Source: Lachnospiraceae bacterium (GTDB taxonomy: Bacteria > Bacillota > Clostridia > Lachnospirales > Lachnospiraceae). From it: a DNA stretch of 64,000 nucleotides. Under the pieces are notes generated by a model. It was not told the DNA's origin. It worked only from the letters and a program-made list of their open reading frames with translations, and did not search any database. Below, piece by piece: positions 25,826 through 35,187 of this stretch. The stretch spans positions 1 to 64,000 of the forward strand of contig JAGBBV010000015.1 in NCBI GenBank assembly GCA_017938315.1, given 5' to 3'. The stretch's first letter is position 1, and each line of letters opens with the position of its first letter. The position numbers and the translations under genes were made by a program.

Positions 25826-26335
25826 ATGGAAGCAGAAAAAGTGCTGAAAGAAACAGTGAGGAGCAAAAAGGAACTAAAAAATGAAATGAGACTGGAATTT
25901 GATGCGGTTTCTGAAAATGAAGCATTTGCCAGAGTGGCTGTAGCAGCCTTTGTGACACCTCTAAATCCTACTATGGAGGAGATTTCAGATATAAAAACAG
26001 CCATATCAGAGGCTGTTACAAACGCCATTATACATGGCTACGATACTGAGAGCGGATATGTGGAAGGTGAGAGAAAAGTATACATACATTGTTTGGTCTT
26101 ACATGATGTATTGCATGTAGAAGTTATCGATGAAGGAAAGGGAATTGAGAATATTGAGCAGGCAATGGAGCCACTATTTACTACAAAACCCGAAATGGAC
26201 AGGTCAGGGATGGGATTTGCTTTTATGGAAGCATTTATGGATGACCTTGAAGTGATTTCCGAGCCGGGAATGGGAACGACTGTACTTATGAAGAAAAAAC
26301 TGGGAACATCGTCATGGATACAATGTGAGGAGTAG
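25826..26335 (+). CDS. spoIIAB: Anti-sigma F factor SpoIIAB (serine kinase)
   Basis: GHKL-fold protein kinase that holds sigma F inactive and phosphorylates SpoIIAA. Motifs: N box EAVTNAIIHGY, G1 box DEGKGIENI, and G2 DRSGMGFAFM. The start ATG 25826 stands 7 nt after AAGGAG; GTG 25808 and ATG 25820 are worse placed. With this start it has 169 residues, about 20 more than usual at the N-terminus (MEAEKVLKETVRSKKELK), a charged extension before the conserved NEMRLEF. It ends 2 bp before sigF. Confidence 0.95.
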   Translation: MEAEKVLKETVRSKKELKNEMRLEFDAVSENEAFARVAVAAFVTPLNPTMEEISDIKTAISEAVTNAIIHGYDTESGYVEGERKVYIHCLVLHDVLHVEVIDEGKGIENIEQAMEPLFTTKPEMDRSGMGFAFMEAFMDDLEVISEPGMGTTVLMKKKLGTSSWIQCEE

Positions 26336-26337
26336 AT

Positions 26338-27066
26338 ATGGCGGAAATAACAGTACTAATCAGGCAGGCACAGGAAGGAGAAAAAGAAGCAAGAGAAGTA
26401 CTGATAGAACAGAACCTTGGTCTGGTGCATCATATTGTAAAACGATTTGCAGGCCGGGGCTATGAAGCAGAAGATTTATTTCAAATAGGTGTAATTGGCC
26501 TTATGAAAGCAGTGGACAAGTTTGATATTGCGTATGATGTTAAGTTTTCTACTTATGCGGTTCCCCTTATAACGGGAGAAATAAAAAGATTTATAAGGGA
26601 TGACGGAATGGTGAAAGTATCAAGAACCTTAAAAGAAAACGCGGTTAAGGTAAAATATGTGCAGGAAAAGCTGAGTAAGTTATATGGCAGGGAACCGTCG
26701 TTAGAAGAAGTGTCGAGAGAAACTTTGCTGCCAACTGAAGAAATCTTATTATGTATGGAAGCAAATATTCCTGTTGAATCTATTTATAAAACAGTATATC
26801 AGAGCGATGGAAGTGAAATCTGCATGGTAGATCAGCTTACAGATGATAGAAAGAATGAACAGGAAAAACTTCTTAACCATCTGCTGATAAGACAGCTTTT
26901 AGACGGGCTTTCAGAAAAGGAACAACAAATCATTATACTGCGGTACTATAAGGAAAAGACCCAGACAGAAGTAGCAAGGATGCTGGGGATTAGTCAGGTA
27001 CAGGTTAGCAGGATGGAAAAGAAGATTTTACTGTATATGAGAGAAAAAATAGTGAATGACAATTAG
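26338..27066 (+). CDS. sigF: RNA polymerase sigma-F factor
   Basis: Forespore sigma factor of the sigma-70 group-3 family, 242 residues. Region 2 shows NLGLVHHIVKRFAGRGYEAE and DLFQIGVIGLMKAVDKFD with the STYAVPLITGEIKRFIRDD element shared by SigF/SigG; region 3 follows, and region 4 has the QTEVARMLGISQVQVSRMEK helix-turn-helix. It is third in the spoIIA operon, 2 bp after spoIIAB. Its presence shows that at least the sporulation gene set is retained in this lineage. Confidence 0.96.
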   Translation: MAEITVLIRQAQEGEKEAREVLIEQNLGLVHHIVKRFAGRGYEAEDLFQIGVIGLMKAVDKFDIAYDVKFSTYAVPLITGEIKRFIRDDGMVKVSRTLKENAVKVKYVQEKLSKLYGREPSLEEVSRETLLPTEEILLCMEANIPVESIYKTVYQSDGSEICMVDQLTDDRKNEQEKLLNHLLIRQLLDGLSEKEQQIIILRYYKEKTQTEVARMLGISQVQVSRMEKKILLYMREKIVNDN

Positions 27067-27095
27067 TTGACATAATTATATCACTATAGTAAAGT
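27067..27095 (+). promoter_or_regulatory. Promoter of the glucosaminidase gene
   Basis: TTGACA (27067-27072) is followed after 17 bp by TAAAGT (27090-27095). The -35 box starts directly after the sigF stop codon. Confidence 0.5.
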
Positions 27096-27144
27096 AAAAT
27101 TAGGTAAAATTCAAATAATCTGCTAAAAAACAGAGGAAATACGA

Positions 27145-30100
27145 ATGAAAAAGTGTAAATTTACAATTCTGAGTTTATGGATGGCAGGCGTTCTGTTTTG
27201 TAACAGTATGTCTGCTTTTGCTACGGAAAAAACAGGGGAAGAAAATGTAAAAGGGGAAAACATAATCACGGAATTTGCTGAGGTGGAAGAATCATATTTT
27301 GAACTTTCCGTAAGGCCATCATTAGATGAAGTGCTTAAAATGTTTCCGGATACACTTACGGTAATCATAGAGGAAGAAGAAAAAGAACTTTCCGTGACAT
27401 GGGAATGTACGGATGATTATGAAGAAACCAATTATGATATGTACGAGTTTACGCCGGTGTGGGATGAGGACGAATATGTCCTGGCAGATTCGGTCAACAG
27501 GTACTGGGGAATCCCTTGCATGCTTATAGTTGTTCCGGTGGAAATGACGGAAGAAGAAAAGGCATATCTGGAAGAGGCAAGAGAGAAACTTGAGGATATT
27601 CTTGCAGAAGAAACCGTACTTGCCCTTGTTTATCTGTGTGATGAGTATGAATTAAGAGAAGAAGCGAATGCTAATAGCGATGCCATAGTAGATTTACAGA
27701 CAGGTACAACAGTAGAGATAAAAGATGTAGCAATAGACGGTATGCGTAATATCTGGTACGAAGTTTCCTGCGTACTGGGAAATGATACTTATACCGGATA
27801 CATAGAAAAAAATCACCTTGCCTATTCTAATGAGTCGTTTAAAAATTGGGAGGCAGAGTATCTTTCTGCATATGGTATGCAGATGGTTACTTATGGACTG
27901 TCTTATCAGGATATAGAACAATTCCCTGAGTCCTATCAGGAAGACCTCATAAAGCTGAAAAGAGCCCATCCTAACTGGGTATTTGTAAGACAAAATACCA
28001 ACCTGAACTGGCAGAGTGTGATAAATGCGCAGAACTCAAATGTTAGAAGTCTGATTAGTTCTTCCATGGCCAGCGCTTATAAGGGAGAAAACTATGGAGA
28101 CGGATGGCACTATGCATCTGAAGCGGCCATTAAATATTATATGGATCCGAGAAATTTCTTAGATGAAACTGCGATTTTCCAGTTTGAACTCTTGACATTT
28201 AATGCTTCTTATCATACAAAGAGTGCCGTGCAGAATATTTTAGACAATACATTTATGTCCGGTAATATTCCGGATGACAGCAAAACATATGCACAGGCAT
28301 TTTATGAAATAGGTTCTTCATTGGGAGTAAGTCCGTTTCATTTGGCAAGCCGTGTCTATCAGGAGCAGGGAAAAGGTACATCTTCCCTTATTTCAGGAAA
28401 ATATGAGGGATACCAGGGGTATTATAATTACTTTAATGTAGGCGCATCTGGGAAAACAACAACTGAAATAGTTGTTTCAGGATTGGAATATGCCAAAAGT
28501 AAAAATTGGAATACCAGATATAAGTCGCTGAGTGGAGGTGCCTCTGTTTTATCAGCAGGTTATATTTTGAAAAAGCAAGATACACTATACCTGCAAAAAT
28601 TTAATGTGGACGGAACCTATCATGGTTTATACAACCACCAATATATGCAAAATGTACGGGCTCCTTACACAGAATCAATCAAAACAAAAGCGGCTTATGC
28701 GAGTGCAGGAGCAATTGATAACGAGTTTGTGTTCAGAATACCGGTGTATAATAATATGCCTGCCACAGCGTGCCCGATTCCCACATCAGTAAGCACAGCT
28801 ACACCGACGCCGACGAAGTCGCCTACACCAACACCGACACAGTCGCCGACGGCAAGTCCGACACAGACTCCGACGGCGAGTCCGACAGCGACACCGACAA
28901 AGTCACCGACAGCGACACCGACGACAAGCCCAACGGCGACACCGACAAAGTCACCCACGGAAAGCCCCACAGCTACGCCGACAAAGTCGCCGACAGCAAG
29001 CCCCACAGCTACGCCAACAAAGGAACCTACGGCGAGCCCTACAGCTACGCCAACAAAGGAACCCACGGCAAGCCCAACGGCAACGCCAACGGAAAGTCCG
29101 ACAGCGACACCGACAAAGTCACCGACGACAAGCCCAACGGCAACGCCGACAAAGTCGCCGACAGCAAGCCCGACGGCAAGTCCGACGGCAAGTCCGACAG
29201 CGACACCGACAAAGTCACCGACGACAAGCCCAACGGCAACGCCGACTAAGTCGCCGACAGCGACGCCAACAGCAAGCCCGACAGCGACACCGACTCAGTC
29301 GCCGACAGCAAGCCCGACGGCAAGTCCGACAGAGGCACCGACTAAGTCGCCGACAGCAAGCCCGACGGCAAGTCCGACAGAGGCACCGACTAAGTCGCCG
29401 ACAGCAAGCCCCACAGCTACTCCAACAAAGGAACCTACGGCAAGCCCCACAGCTACTCCAACAAAGGAACCTACAGTAAGTCCGACGCAGTCACCTAAGA
29501 AGACATCTGAAAATCAGTCACAGGGTGAACAATTAATTACAATATTGCCGCAACCGACACAAGAGCCGCAGACTACTGTAAAGGAAACTGAGAAGCCGCA
29601 AGAAACTACGGAACCGCAGCTAGTACAGCAGCCTCAAGAAACGATGCAGCAAAGTACAGAAACAGCGAGCACTGCGATACCTGAAGTTACTCCAAAGGCG
29701 GAGCAGACAGGAACAGTTGCTATGGAGATGGAAGAAAACACTAAGGTATATGCACAAACATTAGAAAAAATAAGAGAAGATAAGACAGAAGTACTTCTGA
29801 CGATGAGTGAGAATGTAGCATGGACCATAGACGGAAGTCAAATGATGGAAGGACCTCTTGAGGATATGGACTTTGGAGTAACCCTTGGCGAGAGTGAAAT
29901 ACCGGCTCAGAAGGTTACAGAACTGCTTGCTGGAGAAAGCAGATATGTAGAAATGTCACTTGCTCATGAAGGTGCATTTGGATTTGATGCGATACTTACA
30001 ATCAAACTGGAGGAAGCAAAAGCCGGAGAATATGCAAATCTTTTCTACTACAATGAAACCACAGATGAATTTGAGTTTATGTGTGCGGTACTTGTAAATG

Positions 30101-30369
30101 ATAATCATGAAGCTGTCTTTGGATTTAAACATGCATCTGATTATGTTATAATTATCAGTGAGCATACCATGGAAGAGCGTGTGGAAGTGATGCTGGAAGA
30201 ACGTAAACAGGAAGAATTACAGAAGAAGGCTGAAAAAATGGCAGCAATAGAGGAGAGAGAAGCACCTACCAAGAAGCCGGAAAAAGCACTTTTAGTAATT
30301 GCTCTTATTCTGATTGCAAGTATGATTGCAGTAAGTGGTATTTATCTATTAATAAGCAGAAAGAAGTAA
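27145..30369 (+). CDS. Surface glucosaminidase with long PT-rich linker and C-terminal anchor
   Basis: A 1074-residue exported cell-wall hydrolase. Signal peptide 1-27 (cut near AFA). Residues ~35-130 form an acidic domain, and ~155-215 an SH3-like segment ([15 protein letters not shown] ... [10 protein letters not shown]). The catalytic glucosaminidase domain of the LytG/GH73 type spans ~270-520, with [10 protein letters not shown] giving the likely catalytic Glu and [10 protein letters not shown] later. A linker of about 230 residues (~546-779) repeats [10 protein letters not shown]-like units. A second folded domain (~860-1005) and a final membrane span (~1047-1070) with RKK anchor it. No sortase motif is present. 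It precedes the PHP gene by 7 bp. Confidence 0.85.
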   Translation: MKKCKFTILSLWMAGVLFCNSMSAFATEKTGEENVKGENIITEFAEVEESYFELSVRPSLDEVLKMFPDTLTVIIEEEEKELSVTWECTDDYEETNYDMYEFTPVWDEDEYVLADSVNRYWGIPCMLIVVPVEMTEEEKAYLEEAREKLEDILAEETVLALVYLCDEYELREEANANSDAIVDLQTGTTVEIKDVAIDGMRNIWYEVSCVLGNDTYTGYIEKNHLAYSNESFKNWEAEYLSAYGMQMVTYGLSYQDIEQFPESYQEDLIKLKRAHPNWVFVRQNTNLNWQSVINAQNSNVRSLISSSMASAYKGENYGDGWHYASEAAIKYYMDPRNFLDETAIFQFELLTFNASYHTKSAVQNILDNTFMSGNIPDDSKTYAQAFYEIGSSLGVSPFHLASRVYQEQGKGTSSLISGKYEGYQGYYNYFNVGASGKTTTEIVVSGLEYAKSKNWNTRYKSLSGGASVLSAGYILKKQDTLYLQKFNVDGTYHGLYNHQYMQNVRAPYTESIKTKAAYASAGAIDNEFVFRIPVYNNMPATACPIPTSVSTATPTPTKSPTPTPTQSPTASPTQTPTASPTATPTKSPTATPTTSPTATPTKSPTESPTATPTKSPTASPTATPTKEPTASPTATPTKEPTASPTATPTESPTATPTKSPTTSPTATPTKSPTASPTASPTASPTATPTKSPTTSPTATPTKSPTATPTASPTATPTQSPTASPTASPTEAPTKSPTASPTASPTEAPTKSPTASPTATPTKEPTASPTATPTKEPTVSPTQSPKKTSENQSQGEQLITILPQPTQEPQTTVKETEKPQETTEPQLVQQPQETMQQSTETASTAIPEVTPKAEQTGTVAMEMEENTKVYAQTLEKIREDKTEVLLTMSENVAWTIDGSQMMEGPLEDMDFGVTLGESEIPAQKVTELLAGESRYVEMSLAHEGAFGFDAILTIKLEEAKAGEYANLFYYNETTDEFEFMCAVLVNDNHEAVFGFKHASDYVIIISEHTMEERVEVMLEERKQEELQKKAEKMAAIEEREAPTKKPEKALLVIALILIASMIAVSGIYLLISRKK
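28800..29490 (+). repeat. Degenerate tandem repeat encoding the PT-rich linker
   Basis: About 690 bp of imperfect 6-30 bp repeats (CCGACAGC, ACACCGACAAAGTC and similar) encode [10 protein letters not shown]-type units within the glucosaminidase gene. Longer blocks of 60-100 bp recur almost exactly, for example around 29150-29260 and 29320-29410, suggesting recent slippage or unequal recombination. The unusual base pattern also makes open frames on other strands, which are not genes. Confidence 0.9.
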
Positions 30370-30376
30370 GGCGGAT

Positions 30377-31123
30377 ATGTTACAAAATAGCGATTATCCA
30401 TATTTATATGAAACACATTTGCACACCTGCACAAGTAGCAGGTGTGCAAAGAATACCCCAATTGAAATGATGAAAGCTTGCAAGGAAGCAGGATATACAG
30501 GAGCCATTATTACGGAACACAACTGGTATGGAAATCATTGTGTAGATGAAGAATTGGCATGGGCAGATTGGATAACAGTTTTTTGCAAAAGCTATGATGA
30601 AGCAAAAATATGGGGTGAAGAAAATGATTTTGATGTTTTCTTTGGATATGAAGCCTTCTATGGCGGAGCTGAGTTTTTAATTTATGGTGTGAATAAAGAA
30701 TGGCTGATAGCACATCCTGAAATAAAAGATGCTTCCACAAGTGAGCAATATAAACTGATTCATGAAGCTGGCGGAATTATAGTGCAGGCTCATCCGTTCC
30801 GCGAAGCTTCCTATATACCTGAAGTACGATTGTTTCCGGAATGGGTAGATGGTGTGGAAGGAATTAATGCAGCACATTCAAATAGGAAAAGTGGTAATGC
30901 AGGGCATGAACAATGGGATGAAAAGGCGATAGCGTATGCAAAGAAACATCGTCTTCCCATGACTGCCGGTTCGGATGTGCACAGTACCAATATTTTTGGT
31001 GGCGGAATGGCTTTTAAACGAAGGTTGCATTCCATACAGGATTTTTGTAAAGCTATTAGGGAAGATGATTATCTGTTGACCAATGGAGATGATTGGTTTA
31101 ATAAACAGGGAGAAAATTTGTGA
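30377..31123 (+). CDS. PHP-domain metal-dependent hydrolase
   Basis: A 248-residue PHP (polymerase and histidinol phosphatase) domain protein. Metal-ligand motifs: ETHLHTCTSS at the N-terminus, ITEHNWYG near residue 50, QAHPFR near 138, and TAGSDVHS near 198, the usual His/Asp/Glu set for a trinuclear site. Proteins of this type hydrolyse phosphoesters, but the substrate cannot be told. An insert with the paired Trp/Asp stretch ELAWADWITVF lies after the second motif. It is probably co-transcribed with the upstream glucosaminidase gene and ends at a clear terminator. Confidence 0.88.
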   Translation: MLQNSDYPYLYETHLHTCTSSRCAKNTPIEMMKACKEAGYTGAIITEHNWYGNHCVDEELAWADWITVFCKSYDEAKIWGEENDFDVFFGYEAFYGGAEFLIYGVNKEWLIAHPEIKDASTSEQYKLIHEAGGIIVQAHPFREASYIPEVRLFPEWVDGVEGINAAHSNRKSGNAGHEQWDEKAIAYAKKHRLPMTAGSDVHSTNIFGGGMAFKRRLHSIQDFCKAIREDDYLLTNGDDWFNKQGENL

Positions 31124-31135
31124 AGGAATTTTAGT

Positions 31136-31168
31136 AAGGGATGAACCTATGGGTTTGTCCCTTTTTTT
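31136..31168 (+). terminator. Terminator after the PHP gene
   Basis: AAGGGATGAACCTA pairs with TGGGTTTGTCCCTT (31136-31163, one mismatch and one wobble pair), followed by a seven-T run. Confidence 0.85.
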
Positions 31169-31176
31169 ATGTTGGA

Positions 31177-31297
31177 TTAAAGTGTCCTTGACATGGGGTA
31201 CACTTTAAATAAATCAATTTGATTATAACGGATGGGATGTGTGTAGTAGACGAAACCATCACCTTAATAACATTGAGCCTGATACAGGCTCTTTTTT
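31177..31297 (+). ncRNA. Possible small RNA or leader with its own terminator
   Basis: Between the PHP terminator and sbcD lies a 9-bp inverted repeat (31177-31185 with 31200-31208) enclosing TTGACA (31188-31193), a TATAAC box at 31224-31229, and then a perfect terminator (GAGCCTG-ATA-CAGGCTC, 31275-31291, with T-run). No protein-coding frame with a ribosome binding site lies between them. A short non-coding transcript ending near 31297 would explain this, but no RNA family is recognised. Confidence 0.35.
31275..31297 (+). terminator. Isolated intrinsic terminator upstream of sbcD
   Basis: A perfect 7-bp GC-rich stem with ATA loop is followed by seven T. There is no coding gene between it and the previous terminator. 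Confidence 0.85.
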
Positions 31298-31320
31298 CAA
31301 TGCAAGAAACGCCTTACTAT

Positions 31321-31328
31321 GCTATAAT
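31321..31328 (+). promoter_or_regulatory. Extended -10 promoter of sbcDC
   Basis: TGCTATAAT is a consensus extended -10 element (TATAAT at 31323-31328), 60 bp before sbcD. No convincing -35 box is needed for such promoters, and none is seen. Confidence 0.6.
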
Positions 31329-31388
31329 AGAAACTGTGCCATAACATGAAGGAAAATAGCATTGTAGTAAGCAGGACGGGGGAATGAA

Positions 31389-32528
31389 ATGAAGTTTTTG
31401 CATACGGCAGATCTCCACATCGGTAAAGTAGTAAATGATTTTTCCATGTTGGAGGATCAGAGATATATATTGAAACAAATAAGTGAGATTGCAAAAGCAC
31501 AAGAGGTAGATGCGGTTTTGCTTGCAGGTGATATTTATGATAGGGCAATTCCTGCAGGGGAGGCAGTGCTCTTATTAGATGAATTCCTGACCGGACTTTC
31601 CGGGGAAGGCATATGGGTTTTTATGATTAGCGGAAATCATGATTCACCTGAGCGTCTTAGTTTTTTGCAAAATTTGCTTTCCGGGCAGAAGATTGGAATC
31701 GGAGGAGTTTACAAGGATAAATTGCCAGTTTTCCGGCTGAACACAGGAGAGGAAAAAAACGAAATTGTGTTGCTTCCCTATGTGAAACCTTCCCAGGTGA
31801 ATGCCAGAACTTCTGAAGAAACAGTTGAAAAACTTTTGCGGAAATATTGGGAAGAGGCCGATAAAGACGAGAACATACAAAGGCTTTTGATAACACATTA
31901 CTTCGTAACACATAAGGGGGCAGAACCGGATATGTCAGACAGTGAAACAACGGTTCATGTAGGTGGTCTTGATAATGTGGAGGCCTCCTTGTTTGAAGGT
32001 TTTGATTATGTAGCACTTGGACATATACACAAGATGCAGCAGATAGGAGATATGTCGGTATATTATGCAGGTTCCCCTCTCAAATATTCCTTTGGGGAAG
32101 TAAACACCAAAAAGGCTGTTTACTGTGTGGAACTGGAGAAAAACCATCCGGCAGAGGTGAAAGAAATACCGCTACGTCCAATGCGAGAGATGCGGAAAGT
32201 AAAGGGGACACTGCAAGAAATATTGGATCAGGCAATGACAGAAGGGGATATGAGAAAGGATTATATACAGGCAATCCTGACAGATGAGAATGAATTGATT
32301 GATCCCATAGATACGCTTCGCACGGTTTATCCCAATATTATGCAAATTGTTAAGGAAGAAAAGGGAACAGATAAAAATGCATCTTTTCAGAGCGTTGTTA
32401 TCAAGCAAAAGGATCCGGTTACACTGTTTGAAGATTTCTATGAATTGGTGAAGGACGAAAAACTTAAGGAGAAGGAAAAGGAACTTATTATTGATGTGAT
32501 GAAGAGCATTTCTTCCCGTGAAAGATAA
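31389..32528 (+). CDS. sbcD: DNA exonuclease subunit SbcD (Mre11-like)
   Basis: Metallophosphoesterase subunit of the SbcCD nuclease, which cleaves hairpins and protein-blocked DNA ends; 379 residues. Phosphoesterase motifs are complete: HTADLHIGK, LLAGDIYDRA, SGNHDSPERL, then ITHYFV and LGHIHK. The C-terminal cap and the SbcC-interacting region follow. It is 18 bp before sbcC in the usual order, and has its own extended -10 promoter. Confidence 0.97.
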   Translation: MKFLHTADLHIGKVVNDFSMLEDQRYILKQISEIAKAQEVDAVLLAGDIYDRAIPAGEAVLLLDEFLTGLSGEGIWVFMISGNHDSPERLSFLQNLLSGQKIGIGGVYKDKLPVFRLNTGEEKNEIVLLPYVKPSQVNARTSEETVEKLLRKYWEEADKDENIQRLLITHYFVTHKGAEPDMSDSETTVHVGGLDNVEASLFEGFDYVALGHIHKMQQIGDMSVYYAGSPLKYSFGEVNTKKAVYCVELEKNHPAEVKEIPLRPMREMRKVKGTLQEILDQAMTEGDMRKDYIQAILTDENELIDPIDTLRTVYPNIMQIVKEEKGTDKNASFQSVVIKQKDPVTLFEDFYELVKDEKLKEKEKELIIDVMKSISSRER

Positions 32529-32546
32529 GAGAAAGGAAAGTATTAT

Positions 32547-35168
32547 ATGAAGCCCATAAAGCTGACCCTTTGCGGGTGGGGACCTTATAAAGATAAGCAG
32601 GAAATCGATTTTGAAAAATTTAATAACAGAGGGCTTTTCTTGATTACAGGTGCCACCGGTGCCGGAAAAACCACAATTTTTGACGGAATCGCATATGCTT
32701 TGTATGGAAACATGAGCGGCATGGTAAGGGAAAAAAGTAGTGTGAGAAGTGATTTTGCAAAAGCCGACACACCTACCTATGTGGAGCTTTCCATGACACA
32801 TGCAGGTGAACAGTATCATATATACAGAAACCCGGAGTACTTGCGCCCCAAAAAAAGGAAAACGGCTTCGCAGGATATGACCAAAGAAAAGGAGAGGGCT
32901 GTTCTTACGCTTCCCACAGGGGAAACTGTGGAAGGCAGCAGTGAAGTGAACCGGAAAATACAGGAGCTGCTTCGTTTAGATTACAGGCAGTTTAAACAGT
33001 TATCCTTAATTGCCCAAGGCGAATTTGCAAAAATGTTAACGGCAACTTCATCAGAAAAGACGCGTATTTTCAGAGAAATATTTAATACAGAAATCTATGA
33101 AAAAATGACAAGCGAATTGCGGCTTAGGTCTGGCACATTGTATAAGCAGGTCATGGAATATCGCCATAAAATGGAAGAGGACGTCAGTTTTTTTATGCCG
33201 GGGAATGAACATAAGCAGGCATGGCAAGAATTGGTAGGTGAAAAGAACTACCGGTATGAGCAGGTGATAGACTTCTTAAACATTGCAAATAAGCAGCAGG
33301 AAGCGGAGAATATTATTTTAAAACAAGAGGTTCTGAAAGCGGAAAAACAGGCAGAAGAAGCGGCTGCTTTATATACAGAATGTGAAAGAATAACGGAATT
33401 GTTTGATAAACTTGAAAAAGAACAGATACGCAAAGAATCACTTGCCTTAAGGGAAAAAGAGGTGGCAATCCTCGCGGAAAAGTTAAAACAGGCAGAAAAA
33501 GCCTTGGTGGTATACAGGAATGAGCAGGAGTGGAAAATGCTCCTGTTACAGTTGCAGGAAATGAAAAAGGCTACCGCAAATCTGAAGGAGGAAATCAAAG
33601 ACTTACAACAAAAGCAAAATAAAGAGAAAGAACTATATGAAAAACGGGAATTGCTGGAAAATGCTTATGAGGAAGAAGAAAAGAATCAGGAAGCGAAAAG
33701 ACAAAAGGAACAGTGCGACTGCTTATTTGTTGAGCAGAGGGAAAGATTAAGCAGACTTCAGCAAGCATTTTTGGATGCAGAACAAAAGGAAACTGAAGCA
33801 AAGAGGGAATATGAAAGTGCCGATAGGACATACCGCCATGCCGTGGCGGGGATATTGGCATCGGAACTTACGCCGGGAATGCCATGTCCGGTATGCGGTT
33901 CTACAGAGCATCCGCAAAAAGCAGGACTTTCAGAAAATATGCCTACCAAGGCCGAAGTAGATGCAAAGAAGAAAGTATTTGAAAGATGCCGGATGGAAAG
34001 TGAACGTATTCACCTTGATACAGCTGTCTGTAAAGACAAAACGGATGCCATAAAAGCAGAGTGTCAAAAGTGGGATAATGAAATTATAAGATATACGGAA
34101 AATAGAGAAAAAAGAGATCCCTTCGTAGCCGTGACAATAGATACGTTTTCAAAGAAACAGTATGCGGAGAAGAAAACACAGTATCAGGAAATAAGTGTAA
34201 GATTGCAGGAAAAGAGTAAATTGTTGATAAAGCAGGAAGAGGAAGTGCAAATAAAGACAAGCACAAGCGATGGGGCAAAAAAACAATTTATGGAAATGCT
34301 GGCAGAAAAGAATTTTGGTGATGAAGCAGAATATAGGCTGGCTTTTTTGGAAGAAGAAGAGATAAACCGTATCAGGGAAGAAATTTTTGCACACAGGGAA
34401 GAGGTGCAGGTAAATGAGCAGCTGATTGCCCATATACAAAAGCAGCTGGAAGGAAAAGAAAAGCCAGATGCTTTGGCAGTAAAAGAAGCTTTGGAAGAAG
34501 CAAAAGAAAAACGGGATGTCATCCGGGAACAGTATGTAGAGAAGACACATTATGAGAGAGACATCAAACGGCTGATGGTGTCTCTTAAGGAAAAATTAGT
34601 CCGGGAAAAACAGCTGGAAGAAGAATATGGTATGATAAAAAAACTTGAGGACGCGGCATCGGGAAATAACAGACTCCGCCTGGTTTTTGAACAATATGTG
34701 CTTGCTGCTTATTTTGAGGAAATATTAAAGGCAGCCAACATAAGATTAAGGACCATGAGCATGGGGCGCTATGAGCTGAAACGTGCCGAGAGTGTGGGAG
34801 ACGGACGGACAAAAGACAGCTTGGAAATGGAAGTATATGACTATTACACAGGAAAGTACCGCTCAGTAAAAACACTGTCAGGGGGAGAAACCTTTAAAAC
34901 ATCGCTAGCCCTTGCACTTGGAATGAGCGATATTGTACAAACCCTTTCGGGGGGATTGCGCGTAGAGGCATTATTTATCGATGAAGGCTTTGGAAGCCTT
35001 GACAGTGAATCCCTAGAGCAGGCTTGTCTGACGTTGCAATCACTTGTAGAAAAGGACAGGTTGATTGGAATCATTTCCCATGTTCCGGAACTTTCTGAGA
35101 GAATTAATAATCAAATCAGAATTAGAAAAACTAATGTGGGAAGTGATATCGAAGTTGTGGTATCATAG
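32547..35168 (+). CDS. sbcC: DNA exonuclease subunit SbcC (Rad50-like ATPase)
   Basis: SMC-like ATPase partner of SbcD, 873 residues. Walker A is GATGAGKTTIFDGIAY near residue 36. Long coiled-coil arms (~180-440 and ~480-690) surround the zinc hook PCPVCGSTEHP near residue 450. The C-terminal lobe has the ABC signature LSGGETFKTSLALALG, Walker B ALFIDEGFGSLD and the switch ISHVPEL. At 873 residues it is shorter than E. coli SbcC but normal for Clostridia. It lies in one operon with sbcD and is followed after 19 bp by the parvulin lipoprotein gene. Confidence 0.97.
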   Translation: MKPIKLTLCGWGPYKDKQEIDFEKFNNRGLFLITGATGAGKTTIFDGIAYALYGNMSGMVREKSSVRSDFAKADTPTYVELSMTHAGEQYHIYRNPEYLRPKKRKTASQDMTKEKERAVLTLPTGETVEGSSEVNRKIQELLRLDYRQFKQLSLIAQGEFAKMLTATSSEKTRIFREIFNTEIYEKMTSELRLRSGTLYKQVMEYRHKMEEDVSFFMPGNEHKQAWQELVGEKNYRYEQVIDFLNIANKQQEAENIILKQEVLKAEKQAEEAAALYTECERITELFDKLEKEQIRKESLALREKEVAILAEKLKQAEKALVVYRNEQEWKMLLLQLQEMKKATANLKEEIKDLQQKQNKEKELYEKRELLENAYEEEEKNQEAKRQKEQCDCLFVEQRERLSRLQQAFLDAEQKETEAKREYESADRTYRHAVAGILASELTPGMPCPVCGSTEHPQKAGLSENMPTKAEVDAKKKVFERCRMESERIHLDTAVCKDKTDAIKAECQKWDNEIIRYTENREKRDPFVAVTIDTFSKKQYAEKKTQYQEISVRLQEKSKLLIKQEEEVQIKTSTSDGAKKQFMEMLAEKNFGDEAEYRLAFLEEEEINRIREEIFAHREEVQVNEQLIAHIQKQLEGKEKPDALAVKEALEEAKEKRDVIREQYVEKTHYERDIKRLMVSLKEKLVREKQLEEEYGMIKKLEDAASGNNRLRLVFEQYVLAAYFEEILKAANIRLRTMSMGRYELKRAESVGDGRTKDSLEMEVYDYYTGKYRSVKTLSGGETFKTSLALALGMSDIVQTLSGGLRVEALFIDEGFGSLDSESLEQACLTLQSLVEKDRLIGIISHVPELSERINNQIRIRKTNVGSDIEVVVS

Positions 35169-35187
35169 TGTTAAAAGGTAACAGAAA

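Noticed and set aside
28695-29066. Antisense reading frame with Gly/Val-rich repeats (GVAVGLAVG)
   Set aside because: It is the complement of the PT-repeat DNA in the glucosaminidase gene. The repeat lacks stops in several frames; there is no ribosome binding site or independent support.
28770-29249. Plus-strand frame with [16 protein letters not shown] repeats
   Set aside because: A frame-shifted reading of the same PT-linker repeat inside the long gene, which continues unbroken through it.
28800-29490. Repeat region that might look like a CRISPR array
   Set aside because: Units are short, coding and in frame, with no uniform repeats or unique spacers and no cas genes nearby.
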